Below, one piece after another: positions 1 to 8,331 of a stretch of DNA of 64,000 bases (positions within the stretch are counted from its first letter, which is position 1; every line of letters begins with the position of its first letter). The stretch comes from Acetobacterium malicum subsp. dehalogenans DSM 11527. GTDB taxonomy: Bacteria; Bacillota; Clostridia; Eubacteriales; Eubacteriaceae. The stretch covers positions 599-64,598 of the forward strand of contig NZ_AXAC01000022.1 in NCBI RefSeq assembly GCF_000472665.1. Direction: 5' to 3'. Below the pieces are notes generated by a model, which was given only the letters and a program-made list of their open reading frames with translations, did no database searches and was not told where the DNA came from. The position numbers and the translations under genes are program-made.

Positions 1-15
1 ACTTAATTTAATTAT

Positions 16-91
16 GACCCATTAGCTCAGTTGGTAGAGCATCTGACTTTTAATCAGGGTGTCGGGCGTTCAAGTCGCCCATGGGTCACCA
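16..91 (+). tRNA. tRNA-Lys (anticodon TTT)
   Basis: A full cloverleaf can be folded by eye. The acceptor arm GACCCAT (16-22) pairs with ATGGGTC (81-87). The D arm is GCTC/GAGC, the anticodon stem TCTGA/TCAGG closes a seven-base loop with TTT at 49-51, and the T arm GGGCG/CGCCC encloses TTCAAGT. The discriminator base is A88 and CCA is encoded (89-91). It decodes AAA/AAG lysine codons. An intrinsic terminator follows directly, so the tRNA is the last or only gene of its transcript. Confidence 0.97.
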
Positions 92-104
92 ATTTTACAT
101 TAAA

Positions 105-135
105 AAACCGCTATTTACAGCGGTTTATTTTTTTT
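105..135 (+). terminator. Intrinsic terminator of tRNA-Lys
   Basis: AAACCGCT (105-112) pairs with AGCGGTTT (119-126) around a six-base loop, followed by ATTTTTTTTT. It lies 14 bases after the tRNA CCA end. Confidence 0.9.
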
Positions 136-284
136 CATTCGATTTTTTTAAATAAGGTACCTCTACAAATAAACATAATCGAATTGATTTCTTATAACGA
201 GTATAAGATGTTTTAGAAGCCTAATCAAAAGAAATATTATAAAGAATTATAGTTTTAACTTTAAAAAGCATAAAAAACGACAAG

Positions 285-312
285 AAAGCCAGCTCTCTCA
301 AGAACTGGCTTT
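285..312 (-). terminator. Probable terminator of the copA-csoR operon
   Basis: Eight-base-pair arms AAAGCCAG (285-292) and CTGGCTTT (305-312) lie just past the csoR stop. Read leftward, the hairpin is followed by a T-rich stretch that starts a few bases late, so it is a somewhat imperfect intrinsic terminator. Confidence 0.5.
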
Positions 313-341
313 TAAATTACCGTGAAGCAAGACGATATCAG

Positions 342-611
342 TTATCGATAATATTTATCAAGGACCAGCATGATCTCGTCAATTTTTGCTTCACCATCGC
401 CTTTTTCAAAGGCATCTTTAACACAGGAATTCATATGCTTTTTCAGAATCTCCAGATTAGTTTTCTTTAAAAGAGCCTGAACTGCAAGAATTTGCTTCGA
501 AACATCGATACAGTAGCGATCACTTTCCAGCATTTTTATGATGCCATCTATCTGGCCCCGGGCAGTTTTAAGTAAGTTGAGCTCGGTTAAACGATCCTTA
601 GTTTCCATCAT
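342..611 (-). CDS. csoR: CsoR-family copper-sensing repressor
   Basis: This 89-residue all-helical protein is of the CsoR/FrmR (DUF156) type, a tetrameric repressor that leaves DNA when it binds Cu(I). The family metal ligands are visible as Cys in RYC near residue 34, His in KKH near 60 and Cys four residues later (HMNSC), i.e. the C-H-C set of copper sensors. It starts two bases after the copA stop with no good ribosome binding site of its own, which points to translational coupling with copA; the second Met (608) is an alternative start. A palindrome fitting a CsoR operator lies at the operon promoter (3213-3235), so it should repress itself and copA. Other members sense sulfur species, formaldehyde or nickel, but the copA partner favours copper. 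Confidence 0.9.
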   Translation of the reverse strand: MMETKDRLTELNLLKTARGQIDGIIKMLESDRYCIDVSKQILAVQALLKKTNLEILKKHMNSCVKDAFEKGDGEAKIDEIMLVLDKYYR

Positions 612-612
612 T

Positions 613-825
613 TTATGCGGTGATATCAGAGGACGGATAACCGGCTTCAGTAAGGGCTGCAGTCACTGCGCTGATATCGACATTTTCAGCAGCGGCAAAA
701 CTGGCCTGGCCTTCTTCCAGAGAAACCGAAACGTCTGTGATCCCTTCAAACCCATTTAAAATACCATCGACTCGTTTTACACAATGCTGACAACTCATAT
801 CAGCTACTTTTAATAATTTTTTCAT
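613..825 (-). CDS. Possible internal translation product: CopZ-like copper chaperone
   Basis: Inside the copA frame an ATG at 825 is preceded by GAAGGAA with a spacing of about six bases, as good as many true starts in this window. It sits exactly at the border between the ATPase C-terminal linker and the terminal HMA domain. Initiation here would release a 70-residue free chaperone of CopZ size with the MxCxxC metal site (MSCQHC). Free CopZ proteins are standard partners of CopA and CsoR, and no separate copZ is visible here. That this start is used is inference. Confidence 0.4.
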   Translation of the reverse strand: MKKLLKVADMSCQHCVKRVDGILNGFEGITDVSVSLEEGQASFAAAENVDISAVTAALTEAGYPSSDITA

Positions 826-3195
826 GGTTTTTCCTTCTTTCGTTTCTATTATTTTATTAAGAGGCAGTTCTGCCTTCATAACAGTTTGACTCGATTCATC
901 CTTACTAATTGGTAAAAGTTTTGCTTTAAAAGCCTTCAGTGACAGAGCGTTGAGAACAACCGATACCGAGCTTAAGCTCATTGCAGCAGCTGCAAACATG
1001 GGATTTAATTTCAGCGCAAAGGGAATATATAATACACCAGCGGCGAGGGGGATACCGATCACGTTATAAATAAACGCCCAAAATAAGTTCTGCTTGATGT
1101 TACGCAGTGTGGCTTTGCTTAATTGGATGGCGGCGACGATATTCATCAAATCGTTTTGCATCAGAATGACATCGGCCGATTCGATAGCGATGTCGGTACC
1201 GTTGCCGATAGCAATGCCGACGTCGCTTTGGGCCAGCGCTGGAGCATCGTTGATGCCGTCACCAACCATGATCACCTGATGCCCCTGGGACTGAAGCTGT
1301 TTAATCATCGAAGATTTCTCATGAGGGAGCACATTGGCGACCACATTTTCTATGTTTACCATATTGCCAATGGCGTGAGCAGTTCGATCATTGTCGCCAG
1401 TGAGCATATAGACCTGGATACCCATTGCTTTAAGTTGGGAAACCGCCAAACTACTGTTTTCCTTAATGGTATCAGCAACCCCGATGATGCCTTTTATGGA
1501 TTGATCCCAGCTGACCAGTAGTGGGGTTTTTCCCGAATCCGAGAGTTGCAGATAGTCTGCCATGATATGCTCAGTCGAGATCGTGTTCTGCTCCATCAAC
1601 TTGATATTACCGATCAGCATTTCTTTGGTCGCGATCTGGCCGTGAATGCCTAATCCGGACAGGGAATCAAAATGGGTGACTTCATACAATGGCAAATCGC
1701 GGGCCGCTGCTTCACTGACAATTGCTTCACTCAACGGGTGCTCTGACTTTTTTTCGAGTGAGGCAGTCAGTTTTAAGAGCTCGTCTTGATCAATTTCCGA
1801 ATCATAAAGAATGATATCGGTTATTGAGGGAGAACCGATGGTCAGGGTGCCAGTTTTGTCAAAGACTACGGTATGGGATTTTCCGAGAATCTCAAGTGCT
1901 GGTCCATTCTTGAATAAGATGCCTTTTTCAGCGCCTTTTCCGGTGCCGACCATAATTGCGGTAGGGGTAGCCAGCCCCAAAGCACAGGGGCAGGAAATGA
2001 CTAAAACAGATATGGCAGCAGATAAGGCAAAGGATAATCCATATCCCAGGAGCATCCAGATCACAAAGGTGAGCAGCGAAATGCCCATCACTGCCGGAAC
2101 AAAGTAGCGGCTGATTTCATCGGCGATTCTGGCAATCGGGGCTTTTGATGATTGCGCTTCTTCAACCAGCTGAATAATTTTGCTGAGGGTCGTATCCTCA
2201 CCGATTTTTGTCGCCTTGAATTCAAATGATCCGGTTTTATTGATACTGCCTGAGATAACAAAGTCACCAACAGATTTTTCAACTGGCAAGCTCTCGCCGG
2301 TCAACAGCGATTCGTCAACACTGGAATGACCATTCATTATTTCACCGTCAACGGGAATTCGTTCGCCGGGTCGAATGATTACAATATCGTCAATGCGCAC
2401 CTCATCAATGGTAATTTCGACCTCAGTATCATTTCGTAGAACGCGGGCGTTTTCTGGGACCAAAGCAATGAGTTTTTCAATTGCCTGAGAAGTTTTACCT
2501 TTGGCTTTAGTTTCAAGAAACTTGCCCAGGGTAATTAGTACGAGGATAACCGTGGTTGATTCAAAATATAGTTCGTGTGAATAATGATGGATCAATTGCA
2601 TGTTATCATATGAGAAACCATAGGCCAGGATGAAAAGGACTACCACGCCATAAATAAACGAGGCACTAGTACCCACGGCGACCAGCGAATCCATATTGGG
2701 GATCCGTTTAGCCAGGGCTTTAAAGCCATTGATATAAAAATGTCGACACATGTAAATGACTGGCAGGGTGAGTAACATCTGAGTTAAGGCATTGATCAGA
2801 ATGTTCTGCTCACCGGCCAGAAAAATTGGTATTGGCAGGCCGATCATTGGACCCATCGCCAGGTAAACCAGGGGGAGTGTAAAAATAAGTGAACCGATTA
2901 AGCGAAATTTGACCTCGTCGATTTGACTTTGATAACCAGGTTTTCCGGTTTCTTTTTTATTGATACGGGCAGCTTTATTCTGATCAGCCAACTCGGCACC
3001 GTAGCCCAGTGCTACGATGGTGCTGATAATCAGTGATGCCGGTGCCAGATCCGGATCGTGCTGGACAACCAGTTTTTCATTTGAAAAATTAATGACCGCA
3101 GATTCAACACCATTGATTTGCCCGACCTTTCGTTCGATGGCACTGGCGCAGGCTGTACAGGTCATGCCGTTAATATTGAATTGTATTTTTTCCAT
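613..3195 (-). CDS. copA: Copper-exporting P1B-type ATPase with a CopZ-like C-terminal domain
   Basis: This 860-residue integral membrane ATPase pumps Cu(I) out of the cytoplasm. Domains in order: N-terminal HMA with GMTCTAC (residues 10-16), transmembrane helices, actuator domain with TGES, transmembrane CPC motif (ISCPCALG), phosphorylation motif DKTGTLT, SEHPLS nucleotide-binding motif and the [10 protein letters not shown] hinge. The unusual part is the last 70 residues, a second HMA domain with MSCQHC, placed after the final helices where most CopA proteins end. The start at 3195 is chosen because AAGGAGG lies eight bases upstream; an in-frame ATG nine codons earlier has no such site. 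The promoter and a CsoR-type operator lie upstream and csoR follows directly. Confidence 0.95.
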   Translation of the reverse strand: MEKIQFNINGMTCTACASAIERKVGQINGVESAVINFSNEKLVVQHDPDLAPASLIISTIVALGYGAELADQNKAARINKKETGKPGYQSQIDEVKFRLIGSLIFTLPLVYLAMGPMIGLPIPIFLAGEQNILINALTQMLLTLPVIYMCRHFYINGFKALAKRIPNMDSLVAVGTSASFIYGVVVLFILAYGFSYDNMQLIHHYSHELYFESTTVILVLITLGKFLETKAKGKTSQAIEKLIALVPENARVLRNDTEVEITIDEVRIDDIVIIRPGERIPVDGEIMNGHSSVDESLLTGESLPVEKSVGDFVISGSINKTGSFEFKATKIGEDTTLSKIIQLVEEAQSSKAPIARIADEISRYFVPAVMGISLLTFVIWMLLGYGLSFALSAAISVLVISCPCALGLATPTAIMVGTGKGAEKGILFKNGPALEILGKSHTVVFDKTGTLTIGSPSITDIILYDSEIDQDELLKLTASLEKKSEHPLSEAIVSEAAARDLPLYEVTHFDSLSGLGIHGQIATKEMLIGNIKLMEQNTISTEHIMADYLQLSDSGKTPLLVSWDQSIKGIIGVADTIKENSSLAVSQLKAMGIQVYMLTGDNDRTAHAIGNMVNIENVVANVLPHEKSSMIKQLQSQGHQVIMVGDGINDAPALAQSDVGIAIGNGTDIAIESADVILMQNDLMNIVAAIQLSKATLRNIKQNLFWAFIYNVIGIPLAAGVLYIPFALKLNPMFAAAAMSLSSVSVVLNALSLKAFKAKLLPISKDESSQTVMKAELPLNKIIETKEGKTMKKLLKVADMSCQHCVKRVDGILNGFEGITDVSVSLEEGQASFAAAENVDISAVTAALTEAGYPSSDITA

Positions 3196-3212
3196 AGCGA
3201 CCTCCTTAACAA

Positions 3213-3235
3213 TACACCCCATATGGGGAGGGGTA
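3213..3235 (-). promoter_or_regulatory. Candidate CsoR operator
   Basis: A GC-rich imperfect palindrome, TACACCCC-ATAT-GGGG-AGGGGTA on the plus strand, lies between the -10 box and the copA ribosome binding site. TACCCC-type dyads of this kind are the usual CsoR targets, and the position would block transcription initiation. Confidence 0.65.
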
Positions 3236-3245
3236 CCTTGTATAA

Positions 3246-3274
3246 AGCATACACCTGATCGGGAATAATGTCAA
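3246..3274 (-). promoter_or_regulatory. Promoter of copA-csoR
   Basis: On the minus strand TTGACA (3274-3269) and TATGCT (3251-3246) are separated by 17 bases. The candidate CsoR operator follows at the expected transcription start. Confidence 0.75.
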
Positions 3275-3327
3275 CTAAAAAAGTAATTTAAAGAAATTTG
3301 TAATCGGTTGCCAGAAAAAAATAGAGG

Positions 3328-3355
3328 TTGATAGAAAATTTTAAAGTGCTATAAT
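3328..3355 (+). promoter_or_regulatory. Promoter of the V/A-ATPase operon
   Basis: TTGATA (3328-3333) and TATAAT (3350-3355) with a 16-base spacer lie about 70 bases before the first ATPase gene. Confidence 0.65.
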
Positions 3356-3424
3356 GAAAATCATAATTAGTGGGTATATTAATAAGAAGTAATTGTACAA
3401 AATATTGCTGAAAGGAGACAGATC

Positions 3425-3775
3425 ATGCTACATAGTGAAGACGCTGATATTAATTTGGTCATCAGACAAGTTATTAATCTTGACTCTAAGGCAGTGCGTA
3501 TTAAAAAGAATGTAGTCCAACGGGCAGATAGAATTCTGGAGCGCACCAAAAATGATATAAAAGAAAAAGAAAAAATCGAGCTGGATGGAGCCCAGGAATT
3601 AGCAAAACGAAACTATCAGCAGGAGATTGACAAAGCTAAAGAGGAACGCCAGAAAATCATTGATTCGATGGAACAGGAACTCGTTAAAATCCGTTGCCGG
3701 TATGATGAAAAGAAAGAAGATAAAGCTAGAGAAGTTCTGGAAATACTATTCAAGAAAAAAGTCAGTGGTGTTTAA
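3425..3775 (+). CDS. V/A-type ATPase peripheral stalk subunit (H/G-like)
   Basis: This 116-residue protein is very rich in Glu and Lys, with a long charged central region (about residues 25-105) predicted to be a coiled coil. That matches the small peripheral-stalk subunit (AhaH/NtpF-like) that pairs with subunit E to hold the catalytic head against the membrane motor. It is first in a nine-gene ATPase operon, which is the main argument for its identity, since stalk sequences are weakly conserved. The start has a strong site (AAAGGAG, spacing about seven). A terminator-like hairpin lies between it and the next gene. Confidence 0.75.
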   Translation: MLHSEDADINLVIRQVINLDSKAVRIKKNVVQRADRILERTKNDIKEKEKIELDGAQELAKRNYQQEIDKAKEERQKIIDSMEQELVKIRCRYDEKKEDKAREVLEILFKKKVSGV

Positions 3776-3841
3776 AGGACATTAACTCGACAAGTCTCAT
3801 GGGTATTGCACTCAGGTGGAAACGGAATGAAAAGAAAAGAG

Positions 3842-3864
3842 ATTAGCGTCAGGCTAATTTTTTC
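3842..3864 (+). terminator. Terminator-like hairpin inside the ATPase operon
   Basis: ATTAGC (3842-3847) pairs with GCTAAT (3853-3858) and runs into TTTTTT. It lies in the 130-base gap between the stalk gene and the subunit C gene, the only long gap in the operon, so it probably allows partial read-through or processing. Confidence 0.5.
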
Positions 3865-3905
3865 TGATTTTCTTTCTTGATTTTAAAGAAAAGTGTGAGA
3901 ATCGT

Positions 3906-4952
3906 ATGTCTAAGAGTAAATATGCTTGTATAAGTGCAAAAGCACTGGCGATGAGAGCGCGTAAAATTGATGATGAAGATTTCCGGGAACTCATTAAAGC
4001 AAAGGATTTAAAGGAAGTATTTCTATATTTAAGAGACAATACCTATTACGGTGAGTTTCTAAAAATGATGAATATTGAAGATCTTCATCGAACTGAGTTT
4101 GAGGCCCATTTAAATGATTTAAAGGTACAGGAAACGGAAAAGCTGATGCATTATTTATCAGGAGAAGATAAGAACTATTTCAAGGTATTTCTGGTTCGGC
4201 TGGAAGTCGAGGCTATACGGATTCTAATCCGTGGCATTGCCAGAAATGATGACCTGGAGTCGCTCCGGGAATTGATCATCTATTCGCATCAGTATACAGC
4301 TGTTCCCTTTGATAAATTATTCAGGGCCCGGGATTGGGATGAATTTAAGAAACTGCTGATTGATACTGACTACTATCGAATTCTGGAAATCTATAAAGAT
4401 ATTCGAATCGATCAGGATCTGGTGATGGTTGAAAAAACACTGGATCGTTATTACTATGATTTGGTCAAAAATCGATTACTTAAATTAGATAAGAAAGCAA
4501 ACCGGGATTTAATTAATGCCCAGCGCCGCAATTTTGATTTGCTGAATTTAATCTGGATCTATCGTGGTAAAAAGTTTTATAAACTGTCTCGAGAAGAGTT
4601 GATTGCTTACTCATTGAGAGGCGGGCTGAAATTAAATGAAAAACGTTTGCTCGCATTAGTTGAAGCGAAGAATTTCGTTGAAATGAAAGAACAAATTGCT
4701 GATACCGATTATGCTTTTCTGTTTAATCATACCAAGACCATTGATTTGTATATGGAACGGCGGCAGGAAAGATATCTATATTTTATGTATCTTAAGCTTT
4801 TCAGTGAAGGTAATGGCTCGCTTGGACGCGTTGTTGCCTATGTTCGACTATTGGACTTTGAGATTGAAGACATTACTTCAATCATCGAAAGTAAGCGTTA
4901 TCGGATGGGATCAGACGAAATAAAAAAATATTTAATCAGGCCCATTGATTAG
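3906..4952 (+). CDS. ntpC: V/A-type ATPase subunit C (central-stalk rotor adaptor)
   Basis: This 348-residue soluble protein has the length and all-helical, charged character of NtpC/AhaC, the funnel-shaped subunit (d in eukaryotes) that sits on the c-ring and couples it to the D/F shaft. Typical features are the N-terminal stretch ISAKALAMRARKI and repeated Leu/Glu/Arg-rich helices with three internal repeats. It lies between the stalk gene and the a-type subunit I gene. The ribosome binding site before the ATG is weak, so expression may depend on the upstream transcript structure. Confidence 0.88.
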   Translation: MSKSKYACISAKALAMRARKIDDEDFRELIKAKDLKEVFLYLRDNTYYGEFLKMMNIEDLHRTEFEAHLNDLKVQETEKLMHYLSGEDKNYFKVFLVRLEVEAIRILIRGIARNDDLESLRELIIYSHQYTAVPFDKLFRARDWDEFKKLLIDTDYYRILEIYKDIRIDQDLVMVEKTLDRYYYDLVKNRLLKLDKKANRDLINAQRRNFDLLNLIWIYRGKKFYKLSREELIAYSLRGGLKLNEKRLLALVEAKNFVEMKEQIADTDYAFLFNHTKTIDLYMERRQERYLYFMYLKLFSEGNGSLGRVVAYVRLLDFEIEDITSIIESKRYRMGSDEIKKYLIRPID

Positions 4953-4972
4953 GCTGTGAAAGGAAGTATTCT

Positions 4973-6943
4973 ATGGCAATTGAAAATGTGATCATGATGG
5001 ATGTGGTCGGAAAGATCAAATATGTTGATAAATTCGCCAAAGACATTTTTCTTTTCAATGATATCCAAATAGTCGATGCCATGCAGGAAATTGATTCCGG
5101 ACGGTTCATTCTTCCCATACGTGAAGAAAATATGGGCGAACTGCTGGGATTTGCACAGCTGGTATCAGGCGAGACTATGATGGATGAGAAGAATTTTGTA
5201 AAAACGGTGAATAAGTTAAATGAACTGTACAAGGGATCGCTTAATTTAGATATGGTTTCATTAGCAAAGAGCGAGAATGACCTCGGCAAAGCGCTGGGTA
5301 AAGCTCGGGAGTTTGACAGTAATTTAGTGGTTGAATACAGTGAATTAAGGGATGTGAAAACTCAGATTGAGGCCCTGGAAAAAAGCAAAATTGCCTATTC
5401 CTATCTTGATGAGCTAGATGCTCAGATGAGCGAGCTGGATAGTCTGGAGAATTTTTCATACAGCCTTGGTTCCGTAACGAAAGATAATGCCATGCGATTG
5501 AAAAGTATCTACAATAGCGTGACCTCAATTGTCTTTCATGTTGGTAATCAGGAAGACAATGAAGAAGTATTTATGATTGTCTCACCCAAGGATCTGGAGA
5601 TCGAATCTCAACGGATTCTCAAAGCCCTCAATTTTAAACCAATTGAAGGGTTTAATAGCAAGTATACCGAATCACCAAAAGAAATTCTGGCAGCAATTGA
5701 AGCTGAAATCAAAGAGCTGCAGACTAAAAATACGGATTTAGTTCAGGAACTCAATATTCATTTAGAAGAAAACCGATTAGATGCAACGGACAGTTTTAAT
5801 ACTTTAAGTCTTTATGCCAATCTCAGTATTATTAAAAAGTATATGGCTTTCAGCGATGAGAACTTTTATTTTTCCGGGTGGATTTCCAAGCGGGATAAAC
5901 AACGGATGGAAGCAATTGCCGCCAAATATCCAGAGATGATTATTATGTTTTCGGATACCAATAAAGGCAGCGGAAAACCGCCGACAAAAATGAAAAACAA
6001 CTGGCTTTTTAAACCCTTTGAAACCCTGGTAAAGCTTTATGGCGTACCATCGTTTAATGAGCTGGACCCAACCCCTTTTTTAAGCATAACCTATATGTTC
6101 TGCTTTGGATTTATGTTTGGTGATGTGGGTCAAGGGTTGTTTTTGACTGCCGCCGGATTTATTCTGGGAAGAAGGGGAGTAGAGCTTGGGAAGGTTTTGT
6201 TTCGCCTGGGAATTTGCTCCACATTCTTTGGATTTATGTATGGTAGTTTTTTTGGTTTTGAAGAAGTGATTCATGCGGTATGGCTAAGACCCTTTGAGGA
6301 GATCAATTCGATTCTATTTGTTGCAATCGGAATCGGTATTGGCATGCTCTTTGTGGCATATATCTATAGTATCATCAATAAACTTAGAAAGAACGAAATA
6401 AAAGAGGGTGTCTTTGGTAAAAATGGCATCTGTGGCTTTGTCCTGTATGCCAGTTTACTGGCGATCGTAGGTATAAATGCCGCCGGATTTGAAGTAGCAA
6501 AGGTGCTGACGCCGGTTTTAGGGGTTCTGGCGGTGCTGCTGGTCTTTGTTGTTCTAATCAGGGAACCGCTGGCAAATTATATACAGAAAAACAAGCATCT
6601 CTACGAAGAAGCACCATCGGATTATTACATTGAAAGTGGCTTTGAACTGTTTGAAATGTTATTGGGGATGTTCAGTAATACCGTATCTTTCATTCGAATT
6701 GGTGCCTTTGCCCTTGTTCATGTGGGGCTTTTTATGGCTTTTCAGACCCTGGCTGAGATGGCTCAAAATGGCGTAATCAGCGTGGGAGTTTTAATTTTTG
6801 CCAATGTTTTTATTATCGGTTTGGAAACATTAATTGTTTCCATTCAAGCTTTGAGATTACAGTTTTATGAGTTATTCAGTAAATATTATACCGGCGATGG
6901 GGTTGAATTCAGACCCGTTGATCTGGAAATTAATTTATTCTAA
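4973..6943 (+). CDS. ntpI: V/A-type ATPase subunit I (membrane stator)
   Basis: This 656-residue protein has the two-part layout of subunit I/a. The N-terminal cytoplasmic half (about 1-340) is rich in coiled-coil sequence and binds the peripheral stalks. The C-terminal half carries about seven or eight membrane helices from YMFCFGFMFGDVGQG onward. That FGDxGxG region and the later SFIRIGAFALVHVG helix are family hallmarks; the Arg in SFIRIG fits the essential stator arginine that releases the ion from the c-ring carboxylate. The start has AAAGGAAG upstream and lies 20 bases after ntpC. Confidence 0.95.
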   Translation: MAIENVIMMDVVGKIKYVDKFAKDIFLFNDIQIVDAMQEIDSGRFILPIREENMGELLGFAQLVSGETMMDEKNFVKTVNKLNELYKGSLNLDMVSLAKSENDLGKALGKAREFDSNLVVEYSELRDVKTQIEALEKSKIAYSYLDELDAQMSELDSLENFSYSLGSVTKDNAMRLKSIYNSVTSIVFHVGNQEDNEEVFMIVSPKDLEIESQRILKALNFKPIEGFNSKYTESPKEILAAIEAEIKELQTKNTDLVQELNIHLEENRLDATDSFNTLSLYANLSIIKKYMAFSDENFYFSGWISKRDKQRMEAIAAKYPEMIIMFSDTNKGSGKPPTKMKNNWLFKPFETLVKLYGVPSFNELDPTPFLSITYMFCFGFMFGDVGQGLFLTAAGFILGRRGVELGKVLFRLGICSTFFGFMYGSFFGFEEVIHAVWLRPFEEINSILFVAIGIGIGMLFVAYIYSIINKLRKNEIKEGVFGKNGICGFVLYASLLAIVGINAAGFEVAKVLTPVLGVLAVLLVFVVLIREPLANYIQKNKHLYEEAPSDYYIESGFELFEMLLGMFSNTVSFIRIGAFALVHVGLFMAFQTLAEMAQNGVISVGVLIFANVFIIGLETLIVSIQALRLQFYELFSKYYTGDGVEFRPVDLEINLF

Positions 6944-6955
6944 GGAGAACAGAAG

Positions 6956-7396
6956 ATGAATGTACTAACGTTTATTACAATTGGCACCGCGTTACTTGTT
7001 TTGGGAACCATTTCCCTGGGTGTTTATTTTAACTATCATGGATGTGATGAAAAACAGGTAAAGATGAAAAAATTTCTAAAAATAAATCTTTCAACCTTTA
7101 TCCCAATGCTGGCTGCAGCACTGATTGTGATGGCACCAGGGGTAGTAGCGGCAGCCACTGGCGCTGAACCAGGTGGCGTTTCAGATGCTGGTTTAGGCTA
7201 TATCGCGGCGGCACTTTCGACCGGGCTTGCCTGCGTCGGGGCTGGATATGCGGTTGGTGTCGTTGGTTCTGCGGCTTTAGGGGCTGTTTCTGAAGATCCT
7301 AAGATTTTAGGAAAAACGCTGATTTTTGTTGGTCTGGCTGAAGGGGTTGCGATTTATGGTCTGGTTATTTCAATCATGATTATTGGAAGTCTGTAA
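6956..7396 (+). CDS. ntpK: V/A-type ATPase c-ring subunit K
   Basis: This 146-residue membrane protein forms the ion-translocating ring. The last 70 residues are a normal c-hairpin: a glycine-rich helix (GLACVGAGYAVGVVGS), a polar loop (SEDPK) and a helix with the ion-binding Glu129 in GLAEGVAIYG. The first 70 residues do not look like a duplicated c-hairpin. They give one helix (about 3-25), a basic segment (KMKKFLK) and a second hydrophobic stretch ending in VVAAATGA, which looks like a signal sequence. Only one carboxylate per subunit is present. The Gln and the Thr/Ser next to Glu that mark Na+-binding c-subunits are absent, so proton use is the simpler guess. Confidence 0.92.
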   Translation: MNVLTFITIGTALLVLGTISLGVYFNYHGCDEKQVKMKKFLKINLSTFIPMLAAALIVMAPGVVAAATGAEPGGVSDAGLGYIAAALSTGLACVGAGYAVGVVGSAALGAVSEDPKILGKTLIFVGLAEGVAIYGLVISIMIIGSL

Positions 7397-7398
7397 GA

Positions 7399-7701
7399 AT
7401 GAAATCTTATGTTATCAGTGAGAACCGTGATTCCTATCTGGGAATGCAGCTGGCTGGCATCGAAGGGACTTATTTAAAAACAAAAGCAGAGATTGAAGCA
7501 GCGTTTAAAGAAGCCTTGAAAGATAAGGACATTGGGATAATTTTTCTGACCGAAAAAGCATCTGCAATGATCGAAGATTTGGTTCTAGAAGCAAAAAAGA
7601 AGTATTTTTCACCTTTAATTACGGTCATCCCCGATCGCTATGGTTACCAGCGTAGCGAGGGTATGATCATGCAGTATATTAAAGAATCTGTGGGATTGTA
7701 A
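7399..7701 (+). CDS. V/A-type ATPase subunit F (central shaft)
   Basis: This 100-residue protein has the alternating beta/alpha pattern of subunit F (AhaF, NtpG in Enterococcus), a small Rossmann-like protein on the central shaft that helps coupling. Visible hallmarks are the central strand GIIFLTEKA and the C-terminal PLITVIPD followed by a terminal helix. It starts two bases after the ntpK stop, so it is probably translated by coupling. Confidence 0.88.
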   Translation: MKSYVISENRDSYLGMQLAGIEGTYLKTKAEIEAAFKEALKDKDIGIIFLTEKASAMIEDLVLEAKKKYFSPLITVIPDRYGYQRSEGMIMQYIKESVGL

Positions 7702-7713
7702 GGATGTGATAAA

Positions 7714-8331
7714 ATGATTTCAGTAGAAGAAAAACTCCGGGTATTTACCCAATATCTGTTAAGTAAAGAACGTAAATGGGGAAAAGATATCATCTACGAA
7801 GCAAAAGAAAAAAAGAAAGCGCTACTGGTTGATTCCGAAGAAAAGATTAAAAAAGAAAAGCGCGCCATCGAGGAGCGAAGTTATCATACGATATTCCGAG
7901 ATAAAAATAAAATTATTGCTGAAGGCAAGAATAAAGCTAAAACCCTGGAACTGGAAGAAAAAAATCGGATTCTGCTGGACTTCAATCAAATGATTCGGGA
8001 GAAAGCCAGAGATTATTTGACCGCAGATGTTTACAGTAATTATCTGCGCGATTGTGCAGCACAGATTCCTCAGGTGTTCGGCGATAAAAAAAATATTGTT
8101 GTCTTTGTCAATGAACGGGATTTCGAACAGATTAAAACCATCATGGATGAACAGTTGGACAGTTTCACCATCGAATACCGTCAGGAATGTATTGATTGCA
8201 TCGGTGGTTTTGTCGCGGAAGATGCCGAAGGTCGACTGCATTGTGATTTTACGGTTGAGAATCTGATTAAAACCAATTATAAACTCATCGGAATGACGCT
8301 GAACGGGTTTATGGAAAAGCAGGTGAACTAA
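7714..8331 (+). CDS. ntpE: V/A-type ATPase subunit E (peripheral stalk)
   Basis: This 205-residue protein has a Lys/Glu-rich helical N-terminal half (about 1-110) that should form the long right-handed coiled coil of the stator, and a globular C-terminal part that docks on subunit B. The C-terminal IGGFVAEDAEGR motif is the usual signature of subunit E (GG...DG type). It has a clear ribosome binding site (AAGGATG) and abuts ntpA, whose GTG follows its stop with no gap. Confidence 0.9.
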   Translation: MISVEEKLRVFTQYLLSKERKWGKDIIYEAKEKKKALLVDSEEKIKKEKRAIEERSYHTIFRDKNKIIAEGKNKAKTLELEEKNRILLDFNQMIREKARDYLTADVYSNYLRDCAAQIPQVFGDKKNIVVFVNERDFEQIKTIMDEQLDSFTIEYRQECIDCIGGFVAEDAEGRLHCDFTVENLIKTNYKLIGMTLNGFMEKQVN

